Assembly (NCBI RefSeq): GCF_021369635.1 | Contig: NZ_JAJNBZ010000003.1 | Coordinates: 402,686 to 466,685 of the forward strand | DNA: 64,000 nt | From: Paenibacillus profundus | GTDB lineage: Bacteria > Bacillota > Bacilli > Paenibacillales > Paenibacillaceae | Reading direction: 5' to 3' | Part shown: positions 1-8,452 of the stretch, in pieces | Numbering within the stretch: position 1 is the first letter of the stretch | Layout: each line of letters opens with the position of its first letter | Notes under the pieces: generated by a model | What the model was told of the DNA's origin: nothing | The model's input: only the letters and a program-made list of their open reading frames with translations | Databases searched by the model: none | Made by a program: the position numbers and the translations under genes

Positions 1-1
1 G

Positions 2-442
2 AAGACAATAACGCGCGCCGAATTCGTCTCGATGATAATGGCCAGCATGCATTTGAAGCGATCGGCGAATCCGCCGGCCTTCTCCGACACGATCGGCCAC
101 GCGGCGGCACAAGACATCCAGACGGCAGTCGATTGGGGGGTTCTCACGGCCGCGGCCGATAAGCGTTTCGAGCCGGACCGGCCGATAACCCGTCAGGAAG
201 CGGCCGCCCTCATCTGGCGGATCGCTTCCCTGCTCGGCGTGCCGAAGCAGGATGCGAAGGTATCTGGCGATACCGGCTCTTGGGCGCTTCCGGCCGTGAA
301 ATACATCGTTGCCGGCAAGAAGCACGGCCCGGAAGTAACGCCGAAGCCGGACGGCTCAGTCGATTACAACTCAACACATGCCATGCTGCGCCAGGAGGCG
401 GCCGCACTCATCAGCACGTTCCTCGCCCGCCCGATGCAGTAA
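2..442 (+). CDS. SLH-domain protein, C-terminal part (cut by window edge)
   Basis: The open frame runs in from the left edge without a start codon, so only the last 146 or so residues are seen. It contains S-layer homology sequence: ITRAEF at the very beginning, then FSDTIGH, ITRQEAAALIWR and a last LRQEAAALIS. SLH modules bind pyruvylated secondary cell-wall polymer, so the full protein is probably surface anchored. The tail (tryptophan-ALPAVKYIV, GPEV, DGSVDYNS) closely parallels the tail of the serine hydrolase at 34144-36147, so the missing N-terminus may be a paralogous beta-lactamase-fold enzyme; that is inference. The ATG at 32 is internal, not the start. A strong terminator follows at 496. 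Confidence 0.8.
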   Translation, partial: KTITRAEFVSMIMASMHLKRSANPPAFSDTIGHAAAQDIQTAVDWGVLTAAADKRFEPDRPITRQEAAALIWRIASLLGVPKQDAKVSGDTGSWALPAVKYIVAGKKHGPEVTPKPDGSVDYNSTHAMLRQEAAALISTFLARPMQ

Positions 443-495
443 CGAGGCTGAAGCCTGGGGCAAACCGCAACCCGCTAGAACCGGATACCGCAACA

Positions 496-545
496 AGCCA
501 GCCTCGGACGCACTTCACTAGCTTCCGAGGCTGGCTCTTTCTTTT
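496..545 (+). terminator. Intrinsic terminator of the SLH gene
   Basis: A perfect 13-bp stem (AGCCAGCCTCGGA at 496-508 with TCCGAGGCTGGCT at 524-536) is followed by CTTTCTTTT. It lies 54 bases past the SLH stop. Confidence 0.85.
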
Positions 546-567
546 ACCGCTCCAATCGAGGCTCATG

Positions 568-835
568 TCATGTCCGCACTCGCTTCACCAAACGCTTCGG
601 CGCTGCCCGCAGATATGCTTCTTCAAGCAATTATCCCAGCTCCCCCCATTCCAGCGGCTCGATGGCCTTGACCGAAACCCAGCCATGATGGCCGATATAC
701 GGAGTTTTGAAAAATTGGCCTTGCTGCAGCAGGATTTCTTGGGTTTCCTGGTCCGACTTGAAAGATAAGCCAGAGCCTTCTTCATTTTCGCCCATCATAA
801 CAAATGACTTGCCATTGAATTTAAAGGTCCCCCTT
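568..835 (-). pseudogene. Decayed MmcQ/YjbR-family (DUF419) gene
   Basis: The minus strand reads GTFKFNGKSFVMMGENEEG, then a glutamine-rich stretch, then KTPYIGHHGWVSVKAIEPL. These match the C-terminal half of YjbR/CyaY-like proteins, which have a Gly-Lys-Phe-Ala strand and a final GWV-V-L segment. The frame is broken by TAA (631-633) and continues in the same frame as LLEEAYLRAAPKRLVKR to a stop at 568-570, which is the normal family ending. The N-terminal half upstream of about 835 is not recognisable. Family function is unclear (a DNA-binding-like fold). Confident that it is a remnant, less so of its exact left limit. Confidence 0.6.
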
Positions 836-889
836 CTACTTTGAGTTGAAACTTATATCCCCCAATAATGGAGTGTTTTTACGTGACAA

Positions 890-1148
890 TCATCTGAACC
901 AGCTCCGCGGAGTCCTCATTGTCTCATCCCCATTGGATTTTGTGCAATCAAACAGAAGCGTATCCCTTTTTGCACTTGATTCCATTGGAATTTATACAGT
1001 CTTTTGACACGTTTCCGCTGCATATTGCTCATACCAGCCGGATCCGCTGTACAAATTCCAGTCCGCATCCGATTTAATCGCACTCTCCGCACATTTGACT
1101 GTATATTTTCCAACGGGGACAGCTTCGAGCGTGTAAATCAATGCAACT
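890..1148 (-). pseudogene. Possible decayed gene, unrecognised
   Basis: One minus-strand frame gives protein-like sequence (IYTLEAVPVGKYTVKCAES, then SDADWNLYSGSGWYEQYAAE). It meets a TAA at 992-994, then resumes in frame (IPMESSAKRDTLLFDCTKS) until TGA at 890-892. No start codon or ribosome binding site is evident and no family was recognised. It could be the remains of a small secreted or cytoplasmic protein, or chance. It sits between the YjbR remnant and a live acetyltransferase gene. Confidence 0.25.
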
Positions 1149-1194
1149 CCGCTTCCCATCAAGCGGAGCTGGCACGTTGCCTCTGCGAAATGAC

Positions 1195-2220
1195 TTATCG
1201 CAGAACTTTACGAAGCACAGCAGTTCCTTCCAGATCCGGTCCAAACACATCGGGAATGGTGGCAACCGGAATGAAGCCATTTTTCCCGTAGAAAGCGATG
1301 ACATCATAATCCTCCGCGTATGTCATCATGAACATGCAATACGCTCCCCGGCTTCTCGCCACAGCTTCCGCATGCTTGAGGAGAATGGAGCCCATCCCTT
1401 TTCTTCTATGCTGCTTGCTCACGCCGATATCAAGGACTTCGGCTCTGGCTCCTAGCGCGTCTATTCCTGCTGGCGCTTCTTCATGCAACATGACAACAAT
1501 TCCGGCCGCCCCTTCTTCATCCTGATAACCATAAAACTTGGCGCCCCGGCGAAAATGCGTGCTAATCCGTCTCCGCAGCCACTGCTCGTGCTCTGGATTG
1601 CTTCGGTTCAAGTTCACATGCTCGACCTCGGCGAGAATATCCAAGTAAGGCTCAATATCTTCTTCTCGTATGTCTCTAATCATATGAGTATCGCCCCTCT
1701 GAAGGATGAAATAGTTATAGTCGGAATTATCAGATAGCCTTATAAGCTTTTGATGTTCGAAGCCTGACTTTTCAAGCACCTTTCTTGAGGCCGCATTGAA
1801 CGGTTTGACGATGGCCACGATTTCTGGAAGGGTCGAGTGATGAAATACGTATGAAATCATTCCTTGCACCGCTTCTGTCGTATACCCCTTGCTTCGATAA
1901 TCCTTCGATATCGCATAAGCGACTTCCCGCTCCGCTTGAGGCAGCATGTCGTTCGGAAATACTCCGCACCAGCCGATTAATTTCCGGTCTTGCCTGTGCT
2001 CGATAGCCAACAGAACTCTGACATTATCCGGATTATAGGTGTCATAAGAGGAGATGACGAAATCCAGGAATCCCCTTATCTCCTCTTCGGACATGTTCCA
2101 GTCCGGGAGTATGTCCGTAATTTCCGTTTGACGGGTCAGTGAATATAGAGCGGGAATATCCGCCCTTGTGAATTCTCTCAATCGTAACGATTCCGTGGCA
2201 AAACCAAGCTGTTGTCTCAT
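1195..2220 (-). CDS. Tandem GNAT N-acetyltransferase (two-domain)
   Basis: 341 residues with two acetyl-CoA-dependent GNAT domains. Residues 1-175 resemble RimJ/RimL-type transferases (LRLREFTRADIPALYSL start; acetyl-CoA loop around YRSKGYTTEAV; late NAASRKVLEKSGF). Residues about 180-341 are a second domain starting MIRDIREEDIEPYLDI, with acetyl-CoA loop QHRRKGMGSILL. Such fusions acetylate small amines or protein N-termini; the substrate cannot be read. The start at 2220 has GAGAGGTG about nine bases upstream. A terminator-like hairpin lies in the leader about 55 bases upstream, suggesting attenuation. It appears monocistronic. Resistance to an aminoglycoside-like compound is possible but not shown. 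Confidence 0.85.
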   Translation of the reverse strand: MRQQLGFATESLRLREFTRADIPALYSLTRQTEITDILPDWNMSEEEIRGFLDFVISSYDTYNPDNVRVLLAIEHRQDRKLIGWCGVFPNDMLPQAEREVAYAISKDYRSKGYTTEAVQGMISYVFHHSTLPEIVAIVKPFNAASRKVLEKSGFEHQKLIRLSDNSDYNYFILQRGDTHMIRDIREEDIEPYLDILAEVEHVNLNRSNPEHEQWLRRRISTHFRRGAKFYGYQDEEGAAGIVVMLHEEAPAGIDALGARAEVLDIGVSKQHRRKGMGSILLKHAEAVARSRGAYCMFMMTYAEDYDVIAFYGKNGFIPVATIPDVFGPDLEGTAVLRKVLR

Positions 2221-2273
2221 TTATAAAACACCTCTCAAAGTGAATGAAATTTCTGTATCCGCATTTGTCCAAC

Positions 2274-2304
2274 AAAAAACGGAGTGCCCCAAATAGGCAC
2301 TCCG
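2274..2304 (-). promoter_or_regulatory. Terminator-like hairpin in the GNAT leader (attenuator candidate)
   Basis: On the minus strand CGGAGTGCC (2304-2296) pairs with GGCACTCCG (2288-2280) and is followed by six T (2279-2274), an intrinsic terminator. No minus-strand gene lies upstream for it to serve. GTGCCC at 2355-2350 could pair with GGGCAC of the terminator and act as an antiterminator. The attenuation role is inference. Confidence 0.5.
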
Positions 2305-2504
2305 CAAGTATATGCAATACTTTCGCTGAGTCCTTGTAATGGGTCAAAAGGGCACACTTCTCCCGTTGTTCAAACACGGAATTTTCGTGCTATTTGGCAA
2401 CCATTACAAAGAAACTGGCATGAAGTATAAATTCCCCTTTCCAATATCTAACTCCAAATCTATCATAAATATAAAATAGCTGTAAACAAAATTTTCATAT
2501 TGCG

Positions 2505-2530
2505 TGAACCTCCCCGCTCCACAACCGACT
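2505..2530 (+). promoter_or_regulatory. Candidate ECF-sigma promoter
   Basis: TGAAC at 2505, 16 bases, then CGACT at 2526-2530 resembles extracytoplasmic-function promoters (TGAAC/TGTAAC -35, CGAC/CGTA -10). It lies 40 bases ahead of the broken secreted-protein gene and upstream of the ECF sigma gene, as expected for autoregulation. Motif match only. Confidence 0.35.
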
Positions 2531-2569
2531 CTAATGTATTAGATGCAATTTAACGAGGAGGAACTAGAT

Positions 2570-2906
2570 ATGAAACCTTATAAAATATTAATTGCCGCAA
2601 CGATTGCTGCAGGTCTATTTATGACGAGCCTATCCGCTCTGCCGGTGCACAACATTGCTTACGGAGCGTAACAACAGAAGCAGGGGGAGAAGATCAATAA
2701 AATAACTTTAGCCGATCTTGACCCGAAAGTGCTGGACGACGCCAAGCAAGCGTTAACAATACTTCAATTTGGACTTGAAAGGTTATGAGGTATCCGTAGA
2801 ATATGATGAATATACGTTTGCCAAAAAAGGAAAACCGACCGTCAAAGGTACGATCAATGATAAAGGGGAATTCTGGAAGATGATCGTTTCCCCGGCCGCA
2901 TCCTGA
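2570..2906 (+). pseudogene. Broken small secreted-protein gene upstream of sigma factor
   Basis: AACGAGGAGG precedes ATG at 2570, followed by a clear signal peptide (MKPYKILIAATIAAGLFM, ending near ALPVHNIAYGA). TAA at 2669-2671 interrupts the frame just after the signal peptide. Reading through gives KITLADLDPKVLDDAKQAL. A one-base shift near 2765-2785 then leads to DLKGYEVSVEYDEYTFAKKG and FWKMIVSPAAS ending at TGA 2904-2906. The coding content is obvious but two lesions make an intact product unlikely. The family is not recognised (PepSY-like flavour is a guess). It probably belonged to the regulon or operon of the ECF sigma factor that follows. Confidence 0.6.
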
Positions 2907-2952
2907 ACAGCGAACGGCAATTTTGCAATAAGTCACAAAGGAGATTATAACA

Positions 2953-3486
2953 TTGCAGCAGCTAGAGCATGAAGTAGAGCGGGTCCGCCAAGGCGACAAG
3001 GATGCGTTCGGAACGCTCATTCGGGCTCATGAAGCCTCCCTTTACAGAATAGCCAAATCCATTGTATCTTCGGACGAGGATTGTGCGGATGCAATTCAAG
3101 AAGCGGTGCTGAAAGCGTACCGCTCTATTCATACATTGCGGGAACCGCGGTATTTCAAAACTTGGCTCGTTCGGATATTGGTGAACGAATGCCGATCAAT
3201 TTTGCGGAAGCGAAAACAGACCGTACCGTTTATCGAACTTCAGCATGCGCGTGCGGAAGAAGACGATTACATGCATATTGAGACCCAAGAGATTGTCGAT
3301 TCGCTGGAGGAAGACCTGCGCATTGTCGTCACTTTATTTTATATTGAAGATTTGCCTCTCAAAGAAGTGGCCGACATGCTGGATCAGCCTATCGGCACGG
3401 TCAAGTCGCGCCTCTACCGAGCGCGTCAAAAACTGGCCGAACTATTGAATGTCACTAACGGCAGCGGAAAGGAGCTGACAACCTGA
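2953..3486 (+). CDS. ECF RNA polymerase sigma factor
   Basis: 177 residues, the usual length for group 4 sigma-70. Region 2 spans about 10-75 (FGTLIRAHEASLYRIAKSIV, DCADAIQEAVLKAYRSI, YFKTWLVRILVNECRS). Region 4 spans about 118-170 (VVTLFYIEDLPLKEVADML, GTVKSRLYRARQKL, the helix-turn-helix contacting the -35). It resembles SigV/SigW-like factors of bacilli that answer envelope stress. The start is TTG at 2953 with AAAGGAGA eight to ten bases upstream; no ATG fits. Its stop overlaps the ATG of the anti-sigma gene by one base, so the two are translationally coupled. An upstream ECF-like promoter suggests autoregulation. Confidence 0.9.
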   Translation: MQQLEHEVERVRQGDKDAFGTLIRAHEASLYRIAKSIVSSDEDCADAIQEAVLKAYRSIHTLREPRYFKTWLVRILVNECRSILRKRKQTVPFIELQHARAEEDDYMHIETQEIVDSLEEDLRIVVTLFYIEDLPLKEVADMLDQPIGTVKSRLYRARQKLAELLNVTNGSGKELTT

Positions 3487-4886
3487 TGGAGTCCAAAGTG
3501 GATGAAGAAATTCGTCAGCGGTTAACGGCAGGATGTGCCTCGGAGCTTCCCGAGCTGGTGAAGACGCGGCTGGAAGAGACGCTTCAATCCCTCGACGCTG
3601 TGCCTGTGCGAAGAAAAACGTCTAACCGCAAGCCATGGTTGGTTGCTGCCGCTGTCATCCTTATCATTGGCGGCACGTTGGTGTCCGGCTTCGTGTCCCC
3701 CGTAATGGCGGAGACGCTGAAAAAAGTGCCGTTTATCGGCCAAATTTTTGAAACGCTCGGTGATGAAGGCCTCCAAAATGCGAACCGGAAAGGATTGTCC
3801 GCGCCTGCTCATTTAAGCGCCGCCGATCAGGGCATTACCCTTACCATTACAGAAGTATTGTACGACGGCGTCCAGGTCGTGCTCGGAATCCAGGAGGAAT
3901 CGGACAATGCATTACCTGCGCTTGACAACAGCTGGGACAGATATGAGATTGAATTACGTGACTATTATGCTGATGTGAGCGACATATGGACGCATAAAGC
4001 GACATGGATGATTTCAAAAACGCCAGCGCAAAATATTGGAATTTTGAAGTTCGAATCTGTCTATGGCTTGGAAGCGGAGCGTGACACCAAGCTGCCCGAC
4101 GAGTTCACCGTTCCATTTTCAATCAAGCAGGTGGGAGAGGTAAGCGGGAACTGGGAGTTCAACGTCCCTGTCAAATTCAATGATTCACAAACCCTAAAAA
4201 TAGTTCCGATGGAAACGAAGCAAATAAAGAATGGAAAGGGCTCTATCACCCTTCAATCCGTAATCTCGACGCCACTCGGAACAGAAGTGAGATTCAAGAT
4301 TGCAGAGGATACCTCGCCGGATAAACATAAGAAAAACTGGAGTGGATGGAATAGTTCCTATATCTTAACGGATGAGAGCGGATTTATTATTCCATCGATG
4401 GGCGGTAAAGGAGGAGCGAGTGTGCAAACCGATAATAACACGGTGACCATGGAATTTGTATTTGATTACGCCCCATTGCCCGAGCATGCCAAAAAGCTCA
4501 TATTCAAGCCCTATTATTCCGGAAAACGCTATGGGGACAACGCCGTTGTACTGGATCCGAATGCTTTGCCGGTAACCGTACAGCAAGGAGAAATCGGTTC
4601 GATTACGATACGAAGCATTGCGTTCAACCCGGATAAGACGGTGCTGCACTATGATGTTGAGGGCAACTCCCCGGAAGATCAAACAAACGCCATACTGCTT
4701 ATACAAGACGGTGAGCGAGTGTGGTATAGAAACAAGTTATTGAAAGTAGAAAATGGGATATATTCGTACGTTATGGAATGTGATGATCAGCCACTGCAAA
4801 AAGACAAAGAAATCAAATTCTATACAAGCAAAATGCGGAAGGCCACCTTCTTCAAGGAGCTCGAATTCGAAATCCCTTTACAGTAA
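3486..4886 (+). CDS. DUF4179 membrane anti-sigma factor
   Basis: 466 residues. A cytoplasmic N-terminal part of about 45 residues (likely sigma binding) precedes one membrane helix at about 49-70 (WLVAAAVILIIGGTLVSGFV). The DUF4179 signature follows at once (VMAETLKKVPFIGQIFETL), then a large extracellular region with a C-terminal DUF5643-like beta domain. In Paenibacillus and Bacillus such proteins are encoded directly after an ECF sigma gene and hold it inactive until an envelope signal. ATG at 3486 overlaps the sigma stop (TGATG). A hairpin at 4930 ends the operon. Anti-sigma activity is inferred from family and position. Confidence 0.85.
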   Translation: MESKVDEEIRQRLTAGCASELPELVKTRLEETLQSLDAVPVRRKTSNRKPWLVAAAVILIIGGTLVSGFVSPVMAETLKKVPFIGQIFETLGDEGLQNANRKGLSAPAHLSAADQGITLTITEVLYDGVQVVLGIQEESDNALPALDNSWDRYEIELRDYYADVSDIWTHKATWMISKTPAQNIGILKFESVYGLEAERDTKLPDEFTVPFSIKQVGEVSGNWEFNVPVKFNDSQTLKIVPMETKQIKNGKGSITLQSVISTPLGTEVRFKIAEDTSPDKHKKNWSGWNSSYILTDESGFIIPSMGGKGGASVQTDNNTVTMEFVFDYAPLPEHAKKLIFKPYYSGKRYGDNAVVLDPNALPVTVQQGEIGSITIRSIAFNPDKTVLHYDVEGNSPEDQTNAILLIQDGERVWYRNKLLKVENGIYSYVMECDDQPLQKDKEIKFYTSKMRKATFFKELEFEIPLQ

Positions 4887-4929
4887 CAACATGATGCCGT
4901 GAAAGATGCCTACAGCCTATCGCAGAAAG

Positions 4930-4984
4930 ACACCCCCTGGAATGGACATTGAGCATAGCATATCTCAGTGTCTTCAGGGGGTGT
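4930..4984. terminator. Hairpin between convergent genes
   Basis: ACACCCCCTG (4930-4939) pairs with CAGGGGGTGT (4975-4984) across a 35-base loop that can itself fold. Flanking T runs are weak on both sides. It separates the anti-sigma gene from the convergent acetyltransferase. Confidence 0.55.
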
Positions 4985-4996
4985 GTCGTGTTATGG

Positions 4997-5872
4997 CTAT
5001 AATAGCGATTCCTTGTAATAATCAATGACATTCGTCCTGCGAAAGCCGCACGACTCATACAATCCGAGCGCGCGCTCGTTGCTGACGGCTACCTCCAGCT
5101 GGAAGCGCGCGATGTTCGACTCGCGCCGCAGCCGCTCGATCGTCCCGGCAAGAGCGGCCCGCCCTAATCCATGGCCCCGCTCCTCCGGGCGCATACAGAA
5201 GCCATAGATGAACGCCGCATCTCCCTCAAGCAGTACGCCAAGCTTGCCGACGGCTCGGCCGCCGCTCTCAATGATGTACGTCACTTCCTGCGGCGATAGC
5301 GCTGCCGTCGCCAAGTCACCCGCTTCCTGCTCCGGCAGGCCGAAGCCGACCCGGTTCAGCTCAGCCAACATGGTCACATCATCAGCCCCAGCTTCGCGCA
5401 AATGGATCTCCCGCTGCTGCCCGCTTGGCAGCGGCGCATTATCAGCATCTTTCCGCTCCATCACGTATTCGGAGAACGCATACGGCAACCCGCGCCGCTG
5501 CAGAAATGCAACGCCGGAAGCGGAATCCCGCGAGCAGATGTAAATGACTTCCTTCGGCCCCCGCCGAGATAACTGCTCACACGCTTCTTCCACCATTCGC
5601 ATAAACATCCCTTGCCGGCGATAATCGGGATGCACCATTCCGCTCAGCTCTGCTTCCGCCGGAATAATGATATAGATGCCAAGGAACGCCACCAGCTTGC
5701 CATCCTTGTAATAAAGCACATCATTCATTTGATCCGCCGGCCGTGCCTGCAGCATATCCCAATTCAGCTTCAATCGGATGCCGTCATGCTCTTCACACGC
5801 TTCAGCCAGTTCACGAATCTCCGCCTGTTCTTGTTCGTCCAGTCCTTGCTTCCATATCAACCCTTGCCGCAA
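4997..5872 (-). CDS. GNAT acetyltransferase, two-domain
   Basis: 291 residues with two GNAT halves. In the N-terminal half, LSGMVHPDYRRQGMFMRMV is the acetyl-CoA binding loop at about 75-93. In the C-terminal half, FCMRPEERGHGLGRAALAG is the second loop at about 226-244, followed by VAVSNERALGLYESCGF, the classic last helix and strand. The substrate is unknown. The start is TTG at 5872 with AAAGGTG upstream. It is monocistronic and convergent with the sigma operon. It is unrelated in layout to the 1195-2220 protein beyond the fold. Confidence 0.85.
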   Translation of the reverse strand: MRQGLIWKQGLDEQEQAEIRELAEACEEHDGIRLKLNWDMLQARPADQMNDVLYYKDGKLVAFLGIYIIIPAEAELSGMVHPDYRRQGMFMRMVEEACEQLSRRGPKEVIYICSRDSASGVAFLQRRGLPYAFSEYVMERKDADNAPLPSGQQREIHLREAGADDVTMLAELNRVGFGLPEQEAGDLATAALSPQEVTYIIESGGRAVGKLGVLLEGDAAFIYGFCMRPEERGHGLGRAALAGTIERLRRESNIARFQLEVAVSNERALGLYESCGFRRTNVIDYYKESLL

Positions 5873-6005
5873 CCTACCACACCTTTCATCATAAGTAAAA
5901 ACAATCTATTGGCTCATACTTGATTAATATATTTGACAATTTTCCATATTAATCCTCCAAAATGTTCTTCACATATCCGAAGGACTTGATAATTTCATTA
6001 GGTCA

Positions 6006-6776
6006 TCAATCGAAATCAAGAAATACCGTCGCATTGTAATAACGTTTTGCTACCGCTTGCAAATAGGAGGTTTGAACGGAAAGGGCCGAGATGACAAGAA
6101 TATTGCTTACCCCTTTTTGCTGGGCCTTGGATATGCCCGTCATCGACTGGGCGACTCGATCGGCGTATGCCTTCACCATATTATCTAATAGCGTATCCTG
6201 GGAATTCGCGGTCGAAGTATGCCCGACAATATCGAACATCTGGTCATTATTCGCATCCAATTCTTCGAACATGGTAGAATATGCATAATAGAACTGAACA
6301 GGCTCAATAAATTCAGTAATGTCCTTTTCCCTGCCAAAAAACAAAGTATGGAATAGCCTGCGGATAGAAAGAAAATCCAAATTGCTTTTCAAATCATCAA
6401 TAATAAACAATAAAGCGGCTTGATTAATGGAATATTTTCTTCCTTCCTTAATGACAAATAACTCTTTAAAGTCACGTTTGACCCAATTCTGTATGGATGT
6501 AATCGAAACATTCGAATACTCGATCAGACTCCCGAGATCTGCAATCTCTTGCAAAGAAAAACCGTTGAATTGGATACCCTGGATGACCTTCTCAATGACA
6601 GGACGCATCTCCGTCGTCAAAAAAGCAGGGAGCGAAGCGCCCTTCTGACAGGCTTGCTGGTGATTTTTAGACCACGCCGTTTGTAGAATAGTTAGTGGCG
6701 ACTGTTCGTGGTTTCCTTGCAGCGAAAGCAATAAGGATGACATCTCTTTTCTCGTAAGCGTCATTGACTCCATCAT
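6006..6776 (-). CDS. DUF1836 family protein
   Basis: 256 residues from ATG 6776, chosen because GAGGAGG lies five bases upstream; a longer frame from 6821 lacks such a site. The central motif (SLQEIADLGSLIEYSNVSIT, IQNWVKRDFKEL, KYSINQAALLFIIDDLK) is the DUF1836 helix-turn-helix-like region seen in B. subtilis and many Firmicutes. The C-terminal third is alpha-helical and variable. Its role is unknown, and a DNA-binding regulator is plausible because the helices look MerR/HTH-like. It is divergent from the CorC-like gene at 7015, so the 240-base gap holds both promoters. Confidence 0.75.
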   Translation of the reverse strand: MMESMTLTRKEMSSLLLSLQGNHEQSPLTILQTAWSKNHQQACQKGASLPAFLTTEMRPVIEKVIQGIQFNGFSLQEIADLGSLIEYSNVSITSIQNWVKRDFKELFVIKEGRKYSINQAALLFIIDDLKSNLDFLSIRRLFHTLFFGREKDITEFIEPVQFYYAYSTMFEELDANNDQMFDIVGHTSTANSQDTLLDNMVKAYADRVAQSMTGISKAQQKGVSNILVISALSVQTSYLQAVAKRYYNATVFLDFD

Positions 6777-6933
6777 GCTTCCCTCCTCACAGCATATTAC
6801 AAGTTCATGTGAACCAATCATAGCACCATTAGAAATCGCTTGTAAAGAACAGTAAAACTAAGAAAATGAATGCGTTGACTCTATTTAACGGAATTAACGT
6901 GCTGGTTTAGCCTTCAATGTTTGAAGCGGTTAT

Positions 6934-6962
6934 TTGTATATCTATTTATAAGTTCGTATAAT
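6934..6962 (+). promoter_or_regulatory. Sigma-A promoter for the CorC-like gene
   Basis: TTGTAT (6934-6939), a 17-base spacer and a perfect TATAAT (6957-6962), 53 bases before the start codon at 7015. Confidence 0.65.
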
Positions 6963-7014
6963 TAGTTCAAATGAACTCCAAAATCTAATATAAAAAGGGA
7001 TGAGACAAAGTAAT

Positions 7015-8361
7015 ATGGGCATAGGATTTAATCTATTCATAGTTGCCATACTCATTGTGTTGACCGCCTTTTTCGTCGCTACGGAGTTTGCTATTGTAAA
7101 GCTCCGTTCCAGTCGTGTGGATCAACTCGTGCTGGAAGGACGCAAAAATGCATTGGCCGTTCAACGCGTAACTAGCAACTTGGATGGATATTTGTCGGCA
7201 TGTCAGCTGGGTATCACCATTACAGCCTTGGGACTAGGTTGGTTAGGAGAGCCTACAGTAGAAGCCATGCTGCGCCCCATCTTTGACAAATGGCACATTC
7301 AAAGCGATATCAGCCATGTCATGTCATTCTTAATTGCATTTATATCGGTTACATTCCTGCATGTCGTTATCGGCGAGCTTGCTCCCAAGACAGTGGCGAT
7401 TCAGAAGGCTGAAGCTATCAGCTTACTAACAGCTAAACCGATTATATATTTCTATAAAATAATGTATCCTTTCATTTGGATCCTCAACGGTTCCGCCAAC
7501 CTGCTAGTCCGTCTGTTCGGATTGAAGCCGGTCAAGGAGCATGAAGAAGCACATTCTCAAGAAGAAATTCAAATCATCTTGTCCGAAAGCTATCAAAGCG
7601 GAAAAATCAACAACACCGAATTTGGTTATGTGAACCGAATTTTCGCTTTTGATGAGTTGCTGGCCAAAGAAATTATGGTGCCACGCACAGACATGATCTG
7701 TTTATATACAAATCGTTCCCTGCAAGAGAATATGACCATTATTCGCAAAGAACAGTATACCCGTTTTCCGGTCGCAATCAACAGTAAAGACCATATTGTA
7801 GGTATGATCAACACGAAGCAGCTCTTCTTAGAATACGACAACAATCCGGACTTTGACTTCAAGAAGCTGGTGCATCCGATTCTCACTGTGCCCGAAGTCA
7901 TTCCAATCAAATCGTTGCTAAAGCAAATGCAGCAAAAACGGGTTCATATTGCGTTGCTTGTAGATGAGTTCGGAGGAACATCCGGCTTGATTACGATCGA
8001 AGATATCCTCGAGGAGATTGTCGGAGAAATACGAGATGAATTTGACACTAATGAACGAAGAGATATCGAGAAGTTGGATGAGAACTGCTACTTGATCGAT
8101 GGCAAGGTGAATCTGCACGAATTCAGCAATCTTACCGGAATTATTATCGAAAATAAAGAGGTAGACACTATCGGAGGCTGGGTATTCAGCGAGTTCCCCG
8201 ATATTCAGCCGGGCACAGAAATCCAATATGAGCATGTCAAAATGATTATTCGGGACATAAGCAAAAACCGGATCCGCAAAATAGAAGTGATCATTGAAGA
8301 AAATGAACCTGCGCCAGATAGCGAAGATGCTCCAGTGGAACAAAACTGCTCTATTCATTAA
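7015..8361 (+). CDS. CorC/HlyC-type CNNM membrane protein with CBS pair
   Basis: 448 residues from ATG 7015 (an in-frame ATG at 7000 overlaps the ribosome binding site AAGGGATGAG). Order: a DUF21/CNNM membrane domain, about 1-180, with three to four helices (LFIVAILIVLTAFFVATEFA first); a CBS pair, about 200-320 (MVPRTDMICLY; HIALLVDEFGGTSGLITIED, the typical second CBS); and a CorC_HlyC domain, about 335-430 (LIDGKVNLHEF, DTIGGWVFSEFP). Family members are annotated as hemolysins but are mostly Mg2+/Co2+ transporters or efflux regulators (CorC, MpfA, YhdP). Full family length and monocistronic, with its own promoter and terminator. Confidence 0.9.
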   Translation: MGIGFNLFIVAILIVLTAFFVATEFAIVKLRSSRVDQLVLEGRKNALAVQRVTSNLDGYLSACQLGITITALGLGWLGEPTVEAMLRPIFDKWHIQSDISHVMSFLIAFISVTFLHVVIGELAPKTVAIQKAEAISLLTAKPIIYFYKIMYPFIWILNGSANLLVRLFGLKPVKEHEEAHSQEEIQIILSESYQSGKINNTEFGYVNRIFAFDELLAKEIMVPRTDMICLYTNRSLQENMTIIRKEQYTRFPVAINSKDHIVGMINTKQLFLEYDNNPDFDFKKLVHPILTVPEVIPIKSLLKQMQQKRVHIALLVDEFGGTSGLITIEDILEEIVGEIRDEFDTNERRDIEKLDENCYLIDGKVNLHEFSNLTGIIIENKEVDTIGGWVFSEFPDIQPGTEIQYEHVKMIIRDISKNRIRKIEVIIEENEPAPDSEDAPVEQNCSIH

Positions 8362-8415
8362 TGCACAACCTTCGAAACCAAGTATGTGCTTGTTGACAAG
8401 AACTTATTGCAATGA

Positions 8416-8447
8416 GAGGGTATCCGAACACCGGATGCCCTCATTTT
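8416..8447 (+). terminator. Terminator after the CorC-like gene
   Basis: GAGGGTATCCG (8416-8426) pairs with CGGATGCCCTC (8432-8442), one G-T pair, followed by ATTTTGTG. Confidence 0.7.
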
Positions 8448-8452
8448 GTGCT

